Origin: Oryzias latipes
Taxonomy: Eukaryota; Chordata; Actinopteri; Beloniformes; Adrianichthyidae
DNA: 64,000 nucleotides
Assembly (NCBI RefSeq): GCF_002234675.1
Contig: NC_019872.2
Span: 13,079,950-13,143,949 of the forward strand
Direction of reading: 5' to 3'
The position numbers and the translations under genes were made by a program. Shown here one piece after another: positions 1-13,605 of the stretch. A model generated the notes under the pieces. It searched no databases. It saw only the letters and a program-made list of their open reading frames with translations, and was not told the DNA's origin. The first letter of the stretch is position 1. Every line of letters begins with the position of its first letter.

Positions 1-179
1 ATTAAGAAACTAAAATGTGAATGGATTTGACATAACTTCTTGTTTACTTGTTTGTACACATATTGAATTTACACTTGATTATCTTGCAAGAAACACAAGG
101 AATCTGGAAAACTTCACCTGCTCTGTTCAGTACCAGGTATTTATCTCTGAGTCACACTGGTTGAGGTTTGGGCTAAAAA

Positions 180-297
180 TGTCCTGGATCCATTTTAGGT
201 CAGTGAATCGGATCGTTCCAAATGAACCAATGTGGACTATGAATCGTATCAGCAACAACCTATATGAACCAAATTATTGTTAAAATGAATCGTTACA
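180..297. mobile_element. fragment of a DNA-transposon-like repeat (AATCGTTACA end)
   Basis: The stretch from about 195 to 296 (GTCAGTGAATCGGATC ... AAAATGAATCGTTACA) matches 28285-28413 in content and order. The fuller copy at 28033-28414 is bounded by GGTGTAACGATT and AATCGTTACA, so this is a truncated copy of a TIR element. Confidence 0.5.
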
Positions 298-1479
298 CCC
301 TTAGACAGAACTAATCATGCCAGGCATCGCCATGTTTAACACTTTAAAGAAATGCCCCATTTTTTTTTAGCCCTGACAGGTGAGCTGTGGCAGTCAGCTC
401 AAAGGCAAATGCACCGTTCAGCACTGTATTGTACTGGAAGAAGCTTTGGGGCCAGTGTGCAAACTGTTGTGACATCTGCTGCAGCTTCCTGTTTTTCAGT
501 CAGAGATAAAGCCGCTCTGTGAAGTAACTTGCTGGCGCGCACGTCTGCATGTGTGATGATCAAGTGTGAGGCTGAAACATGTGATTGTCATGCTGAAGGA
601 TGGATTAATGGGCATGTGGGTGTAACAACAAGACAGGGGCCAAGTGTCCGCCTGCCGCCATGGTGTTTCCGGCCATTTGAAGGATGCCCGCAGGTTTGCC
701 AGCTGGCTCCCCCATGGTGTTGCAGGCTGAGCCGTTTTACTCTCCCCAGCATAAAATGTTCAAATCTCATGTTTGGGTAGGCACACGGGACAGACTAAAT
801 GCGACCAACAGACACACCCTCACAAATTTCTGCATAATCCACTGCCCACAGCTGGAACATACAGACGTGGAAGAAATAATCCCACACAAACACTGGCCTG
901 CTGTCCTGTCAGCCTTTTGTGCATCTCTCTCCAGACTCTGCACATTGATCATCCCTACCTCTGTTTTAGCACATGCAGGTAATGTTCCTCCACTGTAGTT
1001 TCTTAATATCTCTCCATCTTTTGTTCCTTCTGGTGACCCTTTTCATGTCTCATTTTTGAGTCACAAATGTAGCAGTCACAATAATCCTGCCAGTTGAGTG
1101 CTGGCCAAGTTTAATCTGCATATTCCCACAAACATTACCCATACACCACTTGTATTACGGCCAGATATAAATAAAATTATTGTTACAATATTGCATGCAG
1201 AACATTTGGCAAGATACCATGTAGATAACGGCCTATGATCCAAAACAGTGGTGGGGCAATCGTTCATCAACTTGTCTTTTGAAGGAAAAAAGGAATAAAC
1301 TTCAAGATACATGGTATTAGTAATTGGCATTCCATTCATCTTAAAAACTAGATTCATCCCTGGAATGGGTAGGAATAACTGCTGCCAAAAGCTTGAGTTG
1401 ATCACTGATCTTTTTTACTACTTTAAGACCAACTCTGATGAAAATTTTGTTTTAGGTGTTTTCAACACCATCATTTTTC

Positions 1480-2035
1480 TAAAGATGGAGAACATATATA
1501 ATGAAACATCAAGCCTAAAATTGTATTTCTAAAATTGCTATGGATCAGGAGCAGATGAAAATTCAGTTTAAAAGAGCTTGTGGTCGTGACGGGGAAGCGA
1601 CATTTGGCAAGCAACAAGCTCCCCGCTCTGCTCCATTCTGATGCATCCACTTGCAGACAAATAGATCCATGCAAGCCTTTGTTTTCCTCCTCCAAACTGA
1701 CATCTGGCTTAAAACTGTACAGCTGGATAGCTCAATATTGATCGCCACTTTTGTTCCACCGGAACTGTTAGATTGGCGGTGTGAGGGGCTGTAAACTAGC
1801 AGGAGAGCATGTAAACAGACTGGTGATGGGAACTGTGGGACTTGCTTACAACTGTCCCGGCCACAACTCAGTGGCAAATTTCTGATGAACTACTTTCGCT
1901 GTGCAGAAAATGTCCTGGGAACCAAACAGTTTTTTTTTAAAATTTTGGCTAAAAACTGCATAATGGTAATTAAAAGACCACTGGGAACACTTTCAAAATA
2001 GATGAAAAGATGACTGGAGTGGGCCTTAAAGCTTT
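1480..2035 (+). mobile_element. non-autonomous TIR transposon, family A copy
   Basis: It shares ordered blocks with the full copy at 50164-50743: AGGAGCAGATGAAAA, CTCTGCTCCATTCTGATGCA, GTGTGAGGGGCTGTAAACTA, and the 3' end around ATAGATGAAAAGATG and GAGTGGGCCTTAAA. No reading frame of transposase type is seen, so it is non-autonomous. The 5' terminal repeat is not clear in this copy. Confidence 0.55.
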
Positions 2036-4618
2036 CTTTTTCATCATCTTTTGTTCTTCTTGGTCAAGCCATAGCCTGTCAAAGCCCCTTCTGCAGCTTT
2101 GAAACAACTTTTGCATAAATTCTTAGCCATATCAATCACTCATGGTCCCTTAAATCAAGCTTTAAATAGGACAGAACACACACACAAAACACCACTTTGT
2201 GATTTATCTCAATACTTACAAACCAAGCACATTGACCAAACCTCTTTCCATTTGATATTTGAAGCTCAGCAGCAACGCTTGTGGTTAAAATATTTAAAGG
2301 GAAGACAATGAGTAATTGTTAATTAATTGGCCCATAATTGTGTTGGGTCACATTCCAAACAAGGACAGGACACAATTTAGCTTGTGAAAAACAACTCCAG
2401 AGCTGCCATACACAATGTCATGCACACTCACACACACACATAAACATGTGGTTGTTAGATTTTCTTTAAGCGTAGTAAAATATTTAGATCATGAACTTTT
2501 TGGTGCATGGCTTTTAGTTTTTATTCTATTTCTGGTCTTTCAGGATCACAAGTTACAAACCCAACGTAGCAGCGGGGTTTAAATCCCAGATCAATCACAG
2601 ATTTGATGACCTAAAGATTAAATGGTTAATCTGTCCCATTTCTCTCTGTGTTTTTCATTTTCTCCTTCAACATACCAGGTCAGTTTCTTTTTTTTAGCTG
2701 ATGGCCAAACTGAGTGAAGTTTATGGAAAATGTCATTGCTGTCATGTGATCTTCAGTAACATTGGAGGGACACCAAATTTAAAGATTATGTTTTATTTGT
2801 ATTTATATGATTTTAAACTGACGCACTGAAGAACACCCAGAAAAAATCTCTGGATTTAATGATTTACTGATATGCATGTTGGGTAATCTGGTGGGTCTGA
2901 TCTTTGTGGCAAGTGTGGAGACCAAAGTCTCCTTTAATGGACCCAAACTAAGATCTTAAGGCCTTGTGTTTTAGGGACCATCCATGATCGAAGCACGAAC
3001 ATAAAAGGTTAGTGGCATGCAACTTAATAAACTGCCTTCATTGCAGAATGTGTTGTAATTTTAATCCAGGATCCACTCAAATAACTGAGCACTCAATTTA
3101 GAACCAAGTGCAGCGTCTTTTCCTATCTCATTGTTGCCACTTATGTTCATGATAATTACCTAGAGCTAGACTCTGGATTAGCTTTGAATAATCTGTTTTT
3201 AGGATTATTTCTGGTATTCTCCTTTAAACTTCTGAACAAGTTCTCAAGATCTTCCTCTTAAGGCAGAACTCATCCTCAGCCCATAGTCTTTCAAAGTAGT
3301 GCAGAAAAATGAAACAGACAGAAATGAATCCTGATTGTTTCCCACTGATCTGTAAACCTCTACAGGATCTCAGTTTTGAGAACCACATGAACTACTAAGC
3401 AGAAAACCTTTTACACTATGGCTGTTTTAAAGATCTTCAAAGTCGAGAACAGGACGATCAATAAACAGGATACCTGGTAGAGTCAAGCATCCACAAAAAA
3501 TGACCAATTCAGTGGATGAAATAAAAGTTCTCAAATGGGCTCAGAAAACATGTGTACACTGAACTCTGTATATCTACACTGATTTAGTTTACTCTTCCTG
3601 CCTTAACATCTTGTAGGAAATGGGCAAAATGTGCAGCTCTTTTAAACATGGGAGTTAACAGAAATTCTTTTAAATCCAGCTTCCTGTGGTTATTTGAGTA
3701 ATTGCAACATTTGGTACTTCTGGGTTTGCTTCAAATTTGAGATTGGGCTGTGGGGGGTTGGTCTGGCTGTATAGAAACTAAATGGTTCTTTGCTATAGTC
3801 TCCCAAAACAATGCCTCAGAAAAACTTCCCCAAATATTGAAAGAGACAGTGTTGCAAGCTGTCCTCAAGTCCAGTGTCAGGCTACCATTGACCCGCCAAT
3901 CGGCCCCTGACATTTTTGTGTTTATGCAAAACATTATATTAACATTTTTTGTTAGTCTCTTGAATTCCGTTTGACTATATGGGTTGATATCGCCCCCAAA
4001 AACCTGCTTCTTAGGTTATTTGTCAATTCTAAATTGTCCTTAGGTGTGAATGTGTGTGACTCTCGCCTAAAAGTATCTTTAGAACACAGGTGCCAAACTC
4101 CAGGCCTCAAGGGACAGTGTCATACATGCTTTCCAACTAATCTCCCATTGTTGCTTCTCATTGGAAAAACACATCTGAACCGGGAAATCAGCAACAAGTA
4201 GGGCCAGGTTTCTGAAAAACCCACAGGATGCTGGCCCCCGAGGCACCTCTGATGTATATGCTCCAGCGACTGCATCACCCTGAAAGAGAGTTCGGAAAAT
4301 TGTTGGATGTTGCTTTATATTATAAAAAGTAATCAGTCCCATTCATAGAATATTGAATGATCTTACAGAGATGTGGTAAAAGTTCCCATCTTAAAGTTGC
4401 ACCATATTTGACATTGGACGAATGAATGTAAAATATGAACTGATGTCCCTTTTAAAGTTAAATTGTGGCACAGAGCGTGTTCAACCTGTCAAATCTTCAT
4501 CAAAATATTTGTGGTGGACCCATATTCAAACAAAACGTAATTCATCAAGCTGTCATAGAAAACGACTAACACAACAAAAGACAGGTCATAATTGTGTAAT
4601 CAAAGCAGGGTACTTTAT

Positions 4619-4672
4619 ATTATCCATCCCTCCGTCCGTCCGTCCATCCATCCATCCATCTATCCTCACATC
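4619..4672. repeat. (ATCC)n-type microsatellite, short and imperfect
   Basis: This is a run of CCATCC/CCGTCC tetranucleotides. The open frames across it on both strands are artefacts of a 4-bp repeat read in three frames. Confidence 0.8.
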
Positions 4673-6533
4673 CTGCTGAATCTCTTTTGGGGCCAACCCA
4701 GCTTGTGTTGGGTGAAGCTCTTTATCATCATTATAGAATTCCCTTTCGCTACATTGTGTATCAGCGCCTCCGCCAATGTGGGTCATTCATACAACCAAAG
4801 GTTAAATATAGGTTTATCCATAATGATGCATAAAGATGGAGGATGTCCTGTGAATGAAGAATGAAGAATGAAGAAGACCAGCGTCATGCTGTGCTGCTCT
4901 CATGGCTCTTAATGTTTGGTGTGTGCCAAACAGTGATGCTATTGTTTGCTGTCATTCCCAGGCTTCCCTCTTTACCGGGCACTGCTGTTTAGGGATTATT
5001 GTCCCGCGTGCTGGTGAGGTCATTTCCCATGCTTTAAACAATGACAGAAAAAAAAGAATGGAGGCAGGAAGACCAGAGGAGGTGCAGAAATGTGGGCCAA
5101 AGTAGTGTGTTGAGTCAGTTCGCTCCTGCATTACCTAAAGCTTCTTATCAGCTCAGCTGCAGATCTCATCAGAGGCGTCTCACAGTTGGACTTCTTTTAC
5201 CAGGAAAAATTACTCACAAAGGAAGCATGTCAGCCACACGTGAAAAACAACAACAAAAGAAATTGGGGTAAACTGCCTGCTTGCTTCCTGAAATGTCAGC
5301 ACATTTGTGACAACAAAGCTAGAAAAAGATTTGTTTTATAATAAATACTATAAAGATTCAAAAATGTGATTAAATTGATATCCATTTTTTATGCTGTTTA
5401 CAACTTCCTCAATGTTCTGTGTTTGGGGGCGGATTTAAAATAACCTCTTTTAACCACTGGTGTCTCATGTTCACACAGGTCTAAGATGTGTTCACCTAGA
5501 ACCTGAAATGTTCTTTACTTATACTGGTTTTTAAAAAGCCCTGGAAATGACATCCATAGAGAAAAACAATTAGCTGTTCCCTCAAATTGATCATTTATGG
5601 AAAGAAAAGAGCATTTTGCGCACACAAATATCAGTATATCGTAGCCACATAGCCTTTTAATAGCATTATCTGTGCACAAATTAATATTTGGTGTAAACAA
5701 ATGAGTATTTTAGTATAATCAAATCCTACTACTAATCTATGCCAATAAAATACCAATTTTTGCAAAAAGAAAAATATGCTAATTTGTGCTTAGAAAATAA
5801 CACATTTTGGTTAAAAAATGCTAAATGCTATAAAATACAAAATTTGTGCCCATAAAATTGACGTTTGTGTATACAAAATACTAATTACTCATTTGCATTT
5901 ACACACATGTCTTATTTGGGTGTATTTAGTTATAAAACGTGTGTTCACACGGTTTTATTCGCTTTGACCGGCTCTCTTTTAAACCTATTTTGCAGCATTC
6001 TTCTTGAAAAGGTCGCTTCAGTTTGCTGAGGCTTTTTGTACGCTCCATCATGCGAAAGCTCTCTTAAGCATTTCAATAAGATTATATTCTGGACTTTGAC
6101 TTACTCATCCCAAAACCTTTATTCTTTACTCTTTTAGCCTTTCTGGTGAGGATTTGCTGTTGTGTTTATTTTAGATCATTTTCTGGTTGCATGACCCAGT
6201 TTTAAATAGGCTTTTGTTGTTGGTAAAATTGTATTTTGTGTCTTTGAGCATTGCTAGCATTGGGCTGAGTTTGGTGGGAAGTCCTGAGAATTATTTCTAT
6301 TACACTGAATATCGTTAATTAGGAAATAATTTGTCATAACCCTTTCCAGAGTTAGGATCACTGCTAAAGTCTTTTGATGTGGCTGTCCAGTGATGCTACA
6401 GATGACAAAACTTCAGTTTTTCTACACAGGTCATCTGTTTGCATCCAGTTTATCAATGAAGATGATTAGAAGCATCTAGGTGTTAGTCTACAAATGCTAT
6501 GAAAACATTGTGTCTGTTCCTAGTATTACATAT

Positions 6534-6785
6534 AGGGTGCAGTGGTAGAGCAGTCAACCTCTGGTCAGAAGATCGCAGGTTTGGTTCCCGCCTTGCCTGC
6601 CCATGTGTTGAAGTGTTCTTCGGCAAGAACCCCTCATTGCTTCAAGTATAGGTTGGCGCCAGTGTTCGGGAGTGGAGCCGCCATCATTCTGTGAATGCGT
6701 GGGTGTGGCTTAATGTACCTGTGACTGTAAAGCGCTTCTAAGAAGGTAGTAAAACTCTAGATAAGTATTCGCTAATTGCCATTTA
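6534..6785 (+). mobile_element. tRNA-derived SINE
   Basis: The head has a tRNA-like A box (GTGGTAGAGCAGTCAACC) and B box (GGTTTGGTTCCCG). The body and the tail (CTGTGACTGTAAAGCGCTT, then AAGTATT...GCCATTTAC) match the copies at 35211-35478 and 39419-39690. The target duplication was not determined. Confidence 0.7.
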
Positions 6786-8714
6786 CAAGCGTTTGCTCCA
6801 TCTAACCTCAAATCTCATAAATGCAACTGTGTACAAAAAACTGCAACGCTCGAATTATTTAATGTCAATCAACAAAACATAAAAGGAAATAATGGAGTAG
6901 TTAGTGATCATTTTCTTTGAGATTTGAACTGGAGAGTTGATCCAAACAGCTTATAGAAGTGACCACAGATCTTCTGTGGATGTGCTTTTCCTTTAAATCT
7001 TTTTCTGTTCTTTAACTGTGTTGTGTGTAATCTGGAAAATTAGCCAGCAATGAGATCAGAGCTTCACAGAGCTGACCATGGCTCTTGATAATACAGGTTA
7101 TTGAAGTCTTCACTCTGTTGCCCAATGAATTTTGGGTCAGTTGTGCACATTTCTCAATGTTTTCTTTACTGTTTCTCAGTGTTGATGATAGGACTTATGA
7201 CCAAATCTTCATCTTGATTTTAGCTTCAGTCTCACAAAAAAACCTCCACGCATTGCAACCATCTGTATGCACTCCCCAGGCTCCCCCAGTGCTTCACCAG
7301 AATACCGGATAGTGTTTTTTCTGCAGAGTTTATATGTTTGGACTTGTCTTGGCATCAATATGGATTTCTGGCAGCAGTTAATCAAAGTGCAGCTTGGTTT
7401 ATGTCCCAGCATGTCTCAATATTTCCCTGCAGGTCAGATCATTTGCATTCTGTTTCTTGACTGACCATTCTGTTCCCACAGTCTTCTGCAATGTTCCTGT
7501 GGGATTTCCTTTTTTTTTTTGCTCCTTTCAATTGTTTTGAAAAATTAAACCCCCCTCTGCATAGTTAAAAATACATGATTCTATACCCACAAAATCACAA
7601 TGTATGCAAATAAAAATATAAAAGGTACGTACTGGAAATGAACCATTTAAAATAAAACTTGGCTTCTTTATCGGGTACCTATGGTTGTCCTGTCGAAAAA
7701 AAAATTACTGTATTTATTGTTTCAGATAATAAATAAATATAGGAATTAAACACTATTGACAATGAGAAGGTAAAGGAAATATACTGAAGTAAAAGAAACA
7801 TAATTAAGAAATTACACATAGATGTACATACACAAATACATGTAGAAGTTTAAACAAGTTGCGCTTCCACCGTTGGATATAGCATTGGGGTAGATTTGGG
7901 ATTTACCAATACTTAAAAATAAATAAATAAACATTTGTCAAAAACTTCAAATATTTTTGCAGTTGAAGTTTTTTATTAAGTTCTACTTTTTTATGTAACA
8001 TATACAACTATTGTGTAAAATGTTTCAACTCATTCATCATTCATTTTGTTTACTCAGATCTGCCTCAGTTGTGTGAAGTTACATGTGTTCAAATTGATTT
8101 GATGTGTTTTGTGGAAGTAAGATGGATTTACTGGAAGCATTTTGCTCCAGTGGATTAGGTTGGAATGGATTTATCTGTGTCTGTTTAGTCTTAAAAAGAG
8201 ATGTTGTCAGACTGACATCTGCAGGAAGCATGGCATCTGCAGTCAGTGGCTAAGGTAGCGCTGCAGCACTGTACCCTTTACCAAACACAGACCTGCTGAG
8301 TAAAAGAAAAATGCTTCTAAATATCAGATTATTATGTTATAAAGCCTTTTTTGGGTTATTTCATGAATACAAAAACAACTCATAATATACCAGTGATGAT
8401 ATTTTATGTTTTAAAGTGGACCATACCTTCTGAAGATCCCATTTGTTTTGCCCTCAAGCTGCAATAGAGTTTTTGCATGTACACAACCTTTTTATGACTT
8501 TGTCCAAACAAATCAAGCTCACCCATGAGCTTTTCTAATGGGGACTGATCCACATACTGTGACTACATTGCTCCAGAAGTCATAATCAGCAGAATTTTAC
8601 TTCCATCCAGAAGGTCAAAATCTGGCTCTCCATATGCACACCAGCAGATGGACCATGAATTATCTGATTCAGACACAGTTTATTATTCGGAAAACTGTAA
8701 TCTAGTGTTGTTCC

Positions 8715-8950
8715 CCTCATTAAAGTCCTTATTTGATCATCTTTCTTTTAAAAGCGCTCCTAGTGGTATTTTAACTATGATTTGATGAAGACAAAATCAG
8801 TACACCTGTGTTGTTTTTCAGGATACAGTTTCTGCAGAGGGGCAGTAATTTATAAGAAATTCACCTCTCAGTTATAGGCGGAGCTGTTCATGTGAAAAAA
8901 ACTAACCACCCTTCCCCTCCCTGTTGCGGAGTGCTCAGAGCGGTAGCAAA
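8715..8950 (-). mobile_element. family A TIR transposon fragment, reverse orientation
   Basis: The sequence reads as the reverse complement of the family A 3' half (GATCATCTTTCTTTTAAAAG, then GTGGTATTTTAACTATGA, then TTCTGCAGAGGGGCAGTA). It is diverged from the other copies. Confidence 0.4.
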
Positions 8951-10676
8951 TACAATTTTTTATGTTTTTGTCTGTTCCTGATTCAAAACAATTTAACAAC
9001 AAAAAAATACTGAATGACAATTTCAAGATGAATTTTCTTTATATGTGTCCTCTTTTGTCTGAAAAAAAATACTGCATGGGCATGTTAAAAAACACCAAGA
9101 ACACAAGTTTCGTTGGAGTGGGATTTTAAAACTGTAGATTTATGAGAGCATAATTTTTTTTCCATTTTTCATAAAAATGGCTAATTTTTTAACAAAACAT
9201 GCCAAAATAACATTTGTTATTGATTGCTCTGCACTGAAAAATTGCTTATAGTTTGCGCTAAACGTTAGAGCATCTTGAGGGGGTTTCAATTAAAACAAAC
9301 AGAGAAATATATTTTCTAAAGTTTCCATTAAAGATTGATTTTTTTAATACTCAAGCAAAAATTTTAAAAAAGAAGTACGAGAATAAAAAACTGTGGCCAT
9401 TACCTGCTCACACAGGATTTACATTTGCTGCTTTTTTTACATACCGGTAAATGTATTTCTTCATTTTTGTATTTCCTAAATCAGTTTTTCAACTCAATAA
9501 TAGGTCTAACCCTGTAAAATAATTAACTTAGTGTTTGAAAATGCCACCAATATTTGTAAAAGTCTAAGCAGACTCATTAAAATCTTTTCCTAATTATCCA
9601 TAACTCTCTAAATAAAAAGGAAAAGGTTATAGGATACATTTTTAAAGTGAAGTTTTGGGGTTTGGCGCCCAGAAGACCACTACTGGAATGTGATCAAGTC
9701 AGCTTCATGACCCCAGCTGGAAAAAAGCTGGTATGAAAAAAAGATGGATTGATGGATGTTTGGCCTTTGGCTTATAGAAAGCTGGATTACACCGTATAGA
9801 AATCCATCTGCCTGCTCTAAACCTCAGGGCATTATAAACATGTGCTGAGTGATTGTTGAAAATTTAATTTGTTGTATGACAAGAATCAGGATTTCACAGT
9901 CTAAGTTACTATCATTTGGCCTCTTTGAAAAACAGCCTACAGAAAGAAATGTTTCAGAAGGAAATAGACATTTTGAAGCATTAAAGTAAAAAAAATCCAA
10001 AAGTTGTTATTTCAAGGATGTATTCAGACTGGAATAATCATTTGTTCCGGATCGGGTCTGCTGAATTTATTCTGGATGAGTGCTGAACCTTGCAACTGGT
10101 CTGTATTTGTACTGGCATCAAGCGGACCGTTCTGTTACGAACCAAAGCTTGTAAACAAAGCCAAGTGACCAAAGATCTCTTCAGTCATTGGCCAGAAACT
10201 ACAGGGATAGGTCAAAACAACAATTAAAAGGGGTGTGCTGCGGTATATAATTCTTATCGGGGACAGTTTACTTATTGAAACTTTTTATTTCAATTTTGAG
10301 TATTACAGTTTTGAAAGTCGGGAACAATACTTTTTACTTGTCACTTTGGTACGGTGGAGGCATGCTAAAAGGTGGTTTCTGGTAAGAAGACATGCCGTGT
10401 GTACTTTAACTAAGAGAATGCAACAACTGCAGTGATGAGTGGACTTCGGGTAGCTGCTAAGTGTTTATGACATATAGTTTGTCGGGGAAATAGTGAGATG
10501 CTATGTCGGTTGCTACATTCGTACTCTGTTTACATCGGTCCAGTTGTTCCGCTCCGAGGACGGATTGTATTCAGACTGAGGAATCTCAGAGCGAATCGAA
10601 GCTCAGTCCAATTGTAAACGAACTGAGACCACCTTGAAAGATGGGTCAGAGAGCAGTTCCTGATCCCAGACCAGGG

Positions 10677-11190
10677 TGTCAGGTGTTGAGGTCGTCCTCG
10701 CACACCTGCCTGAGGTTCTAGTCACTCACACCTGTTCTGCATCCAATTAGACTGCATATATTAGTCCATCACGCCATCCAGCCATTGTCGGTTCGTCTGC
10801 TTTCTATCTATGGAAGAAACCACTGATCTCTGCTGGTTGAAGCCAAGCCAAGCCAAGCTCAGAGCTAAGTCAAGCCAAGCAGAACCAAGCCAAGCCAAGC
10901 CAAGCAAAACCTAACTGAGCAAAGGAACACCCAACCAAGCCAAGCAAAACCAATCAAAGCAAATCCAAGCCAAGCAAAGCAAAGCAAAGCAAAACCTGTC
11001 CAAACCAAGCTAAGTCAACCTCGCCCGATTCTTTCTGGATTCAACCCCTCAACGCCATCTTAGCACTTCTCTGGATCTACTGCCAGTCGCCTCTCCTGAA
11101 GATCTTCCATTCCCTTTTCTTTTAATAAACTGCTCATCTTCTAACCTTGCCCCTGTCTGCATTCGTGTCCAGCTTATTCGTAACCTGACA
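10677..11190 (+). mobile_element. solo LTR of a retrotransposon
   Basis: The 514-bp element starts TGTCAGGTG and ends AACCTGACA, giving TG...CA ends within short inverted repeats. It is flanked by CAGGG on both sides (10672-10676 and 11191-11195), a 5-bp target duplication typical of LTR elements. A polyadenylation signal AATAAA lies near 11123. There are no internal gag/pol genes and no second LTR, so it is most simply a solo LTR left by recombination. Family not assigned. It contains a pentanucleotide array at 10838-11016. Confidence 0.75.
10838..11016. repeat. degenerate pentanucleotide array (CCAAG/CAAAG)
   Basis: About 180 bp made of imperfect 5-bp units such as CCAAG, CAAAG and CCAAC lies inside the LTR. 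The units drift in sequence along the array, which suggests an expansion of some age. Confidence 0.8.
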
Positions 11191-11793
11191 CAGGGTCTAT
11201 GTGGATGTATTCAGACTGAAAATTTGTTCCAGTTTATCAGGGGAAACGAACTCTGGTTCACTTGCAGCGGACCCAATGTGTCCTGTGTGAAAACACTCTA
11301 AGTAAAGATGTTTCGCTGTTCGCTATTACTTAGCCCTCGCTATTACATCGCTATGATGTCGTTAGCACCTTATTAGCACACAATGACCACTTGAAGTTAT
11401 GACGGTAGACTGGAAAACAAACATTTGACTTTTTAGAACCCCCTTGACATCATTTATGTCTAAACAATACTACCACAGACAGATGCAGGAGAAACTGTGA
11501 CATGGTTGGTGACCACACACACGACTTTTGGAGATTGCCCAATAATAAGACCATTCTTGGAGAATAAAACAAACAAACAAACAAAAATAAAAGGATGGAG
11601 ACGTCTTAAAGATAGATCTCTCCATGAATCCTCTGATATTTCATATGGATTTATACACTAAACATTCACTCACATTAGATCAAGTTTATGCTTTGCATGT
11701 TTTATTGTTGTTTGCAAGAAAGACCATCACCCTAAACTGGGTTAAGCCTTGCCCACCAACTATTGCTCAACGGACGCAAAGCTTAAGACATCT

Positions 11794-11996
11794 CTAGCCC
11801 TTGTGCTATCCTAGGCACTTTAACATTGGGAGTTGGGTCATCTAGACCCACTAGACAGTGCACTGAACCTTTTTTCTTCAATGATTTATGATCTTCACTG
11901 GTGTCCATGGACTACATGAAATCTTTCCAGCTTTGTCATGGTAGGGAGAACATGTCATTGTAAGGATGGGGTCATCTAAGATAGCACAAGGGCTAG
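11794..11996 (+). mobile_element. MITE, CCCTTGTGCTATC family, copy 1
   Basis: The ends are inverted repeats: CTAGCCCTTGTGCTATC and GATAGCACAAGGGCTAG. The internal sequence (GGGTCATCTAGACCCACTAG, then CATGGTAGGGAGAACATGTC) matches copies at 15857-16066, 21326-21535 and 58919-59136. No coding capacity. Confidence 0.75.
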
Positions 11997-13479
11997 TTGA
12001 TGTAGTATTAGATTGCTTAACTACAACTAAAAAATGGCAACTTTTCAAAAAGATGGTCAAGAGTGTTTTCTCTTTTGGACTGTTTTTGTTTGATCCCTGA
12101 ATATAAAATGTTTTGTTGCTGCGGTTCTTTTTTTGTGCTTGTTAGGATGAGCCCAATCTCAACATGCTTCTTTCTACTATTTGTTACGTTAGTTGTCTGT
12201 AATGTTGTAAGTTACGACAACATTACAGGCAATTTAAAAAAATTATAAATGGTTGCAGAATTAAACACAGTATTGTGGCAAAAGATAAACTTGCCTTAGA
12301 CCATTAGGGTAGTTGCTCATCTCTAAGGGGAACACAGAATACTGCATTACCTCTTACATGTTGATTAATGCGTTGTGTAGCAGAGAGTGATTTTGAATTG
12401 TTCAGTAAGGTGCTTTAGATGGGTCCACATCTAGAAAAGTGTTTTCTGGAGAGGCTTCGTCTATTCGGAGAAGAATTTCAACATGGTTTTGTTTCATCAA
12501 TTGCTTTTGCAAATCTTGATGTCAAAACACTGTGATGGCTTTACATGTTCAAATGTGCCATTAAAAACTTAATTTAAATTCAATCTAAATTTAAATTCAT
12601 TCCATTTAAATTTATTTAAAACCAAGAAATGACAACTAATAGACTAAAGTCAGCAATGGTGTTTTACAGTCTGCTCACTGACATGTTAACACACTTTAGA
12701 AAATCACATGAAATTTTGATTGGCTTTAAAATCTTTCCTAATTGGCGACTGATTGATTAATTAAATGTAAACACAAACAGGTGATTTTAAAGATGCATGA
12801 GCTCTTCTGCATCTCTTCCTATTCAGGCTGCAACAGGCACAGTTGAGCATAGCTTGGCATTATGCCTCCTTAAGTCCTTAATGTTTCCTCATTTAGACAC
12901 TTTGAGACACGTGACGCATAGCAGTGTTATGCAACACACAACACGTTAAGTGTAGTAAAATGCCAACTTTTTAGTAATGATCACTGAACAAACTTTTTTC
13001 CTTTTATTTATAAAATACCAAAAATGCATTGTCCCTCATATTATTTATTTATTTTTTTACCGCTTTAAACAGCAAAATGATGTCACAAATTATTGGCCAA
13101 TCTTACACACACTTTGGCAACATTTTCCAATGAACACAAAAATGTTACTGTGTAGATTGAAACATTTAAACGTTTACCGCCGGGGTAATGGTTTCGTCAC
13201 CCTGCATGACCTCACAGTACCAATGCACCAATGTTGATTGAAGGAAGTCAGTGGGATGGGCATTCATAAAATTGCCATCATGTTGTGCACCATGTTTCTA
13301 TTAAAAAAAAAAAAAAAGTGTTTTTTTTTGGTGTAAATTCCATTTTTTGCCAGAAGACCAGGACTCTTCTGAAACAATTTCTATGCACAACGTGACCATG
13401 GGGTCTTACAGATACAGATATCTGAGATAAAAGTTGTTCCAGTGGAAACTGTTGTGTGTGTTTGTGCATATAGCATTAG

Positions 13480-13605
13480 ATCATATAGGGATATTTTGTG
13501 TTATTTTGTGTTGTTTTTCTGGTTTTATATTGCATTAACTCTGTGAAGCACTTTCTGAGTTGCTCTCTGAGGAAGGTGCTGTATAAAGATTTTATTAATT
13601 GCTTA
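13480..13605 (+). mobile_element. possible LINE 3' tail
   Basis: The text GAAGCACTTTCTGAGTTG ... GTGCTGTATAAAGATTTTATTAATTG resembles the 3' ends of common fish LINE/SINE families, which end in GCTGTATAAATAAAATTGA-like sequence. Only the tail is seen. Confidence 0.35.

Larger units (their letters stand above)
10010..11300. mobile_element. older repeat block split by a solo LTR
   Basis: The 13-mer TGTATTCAGACTG occurs three times, at 10019, 10566 and 11206. Sequence left of the LTR (to 10676) continues to its right (from 11191), as expected if the LTR landed inside an older repeated sequence. No coding capacity is seen and I cannot name the host element. Confidence 0.4.
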
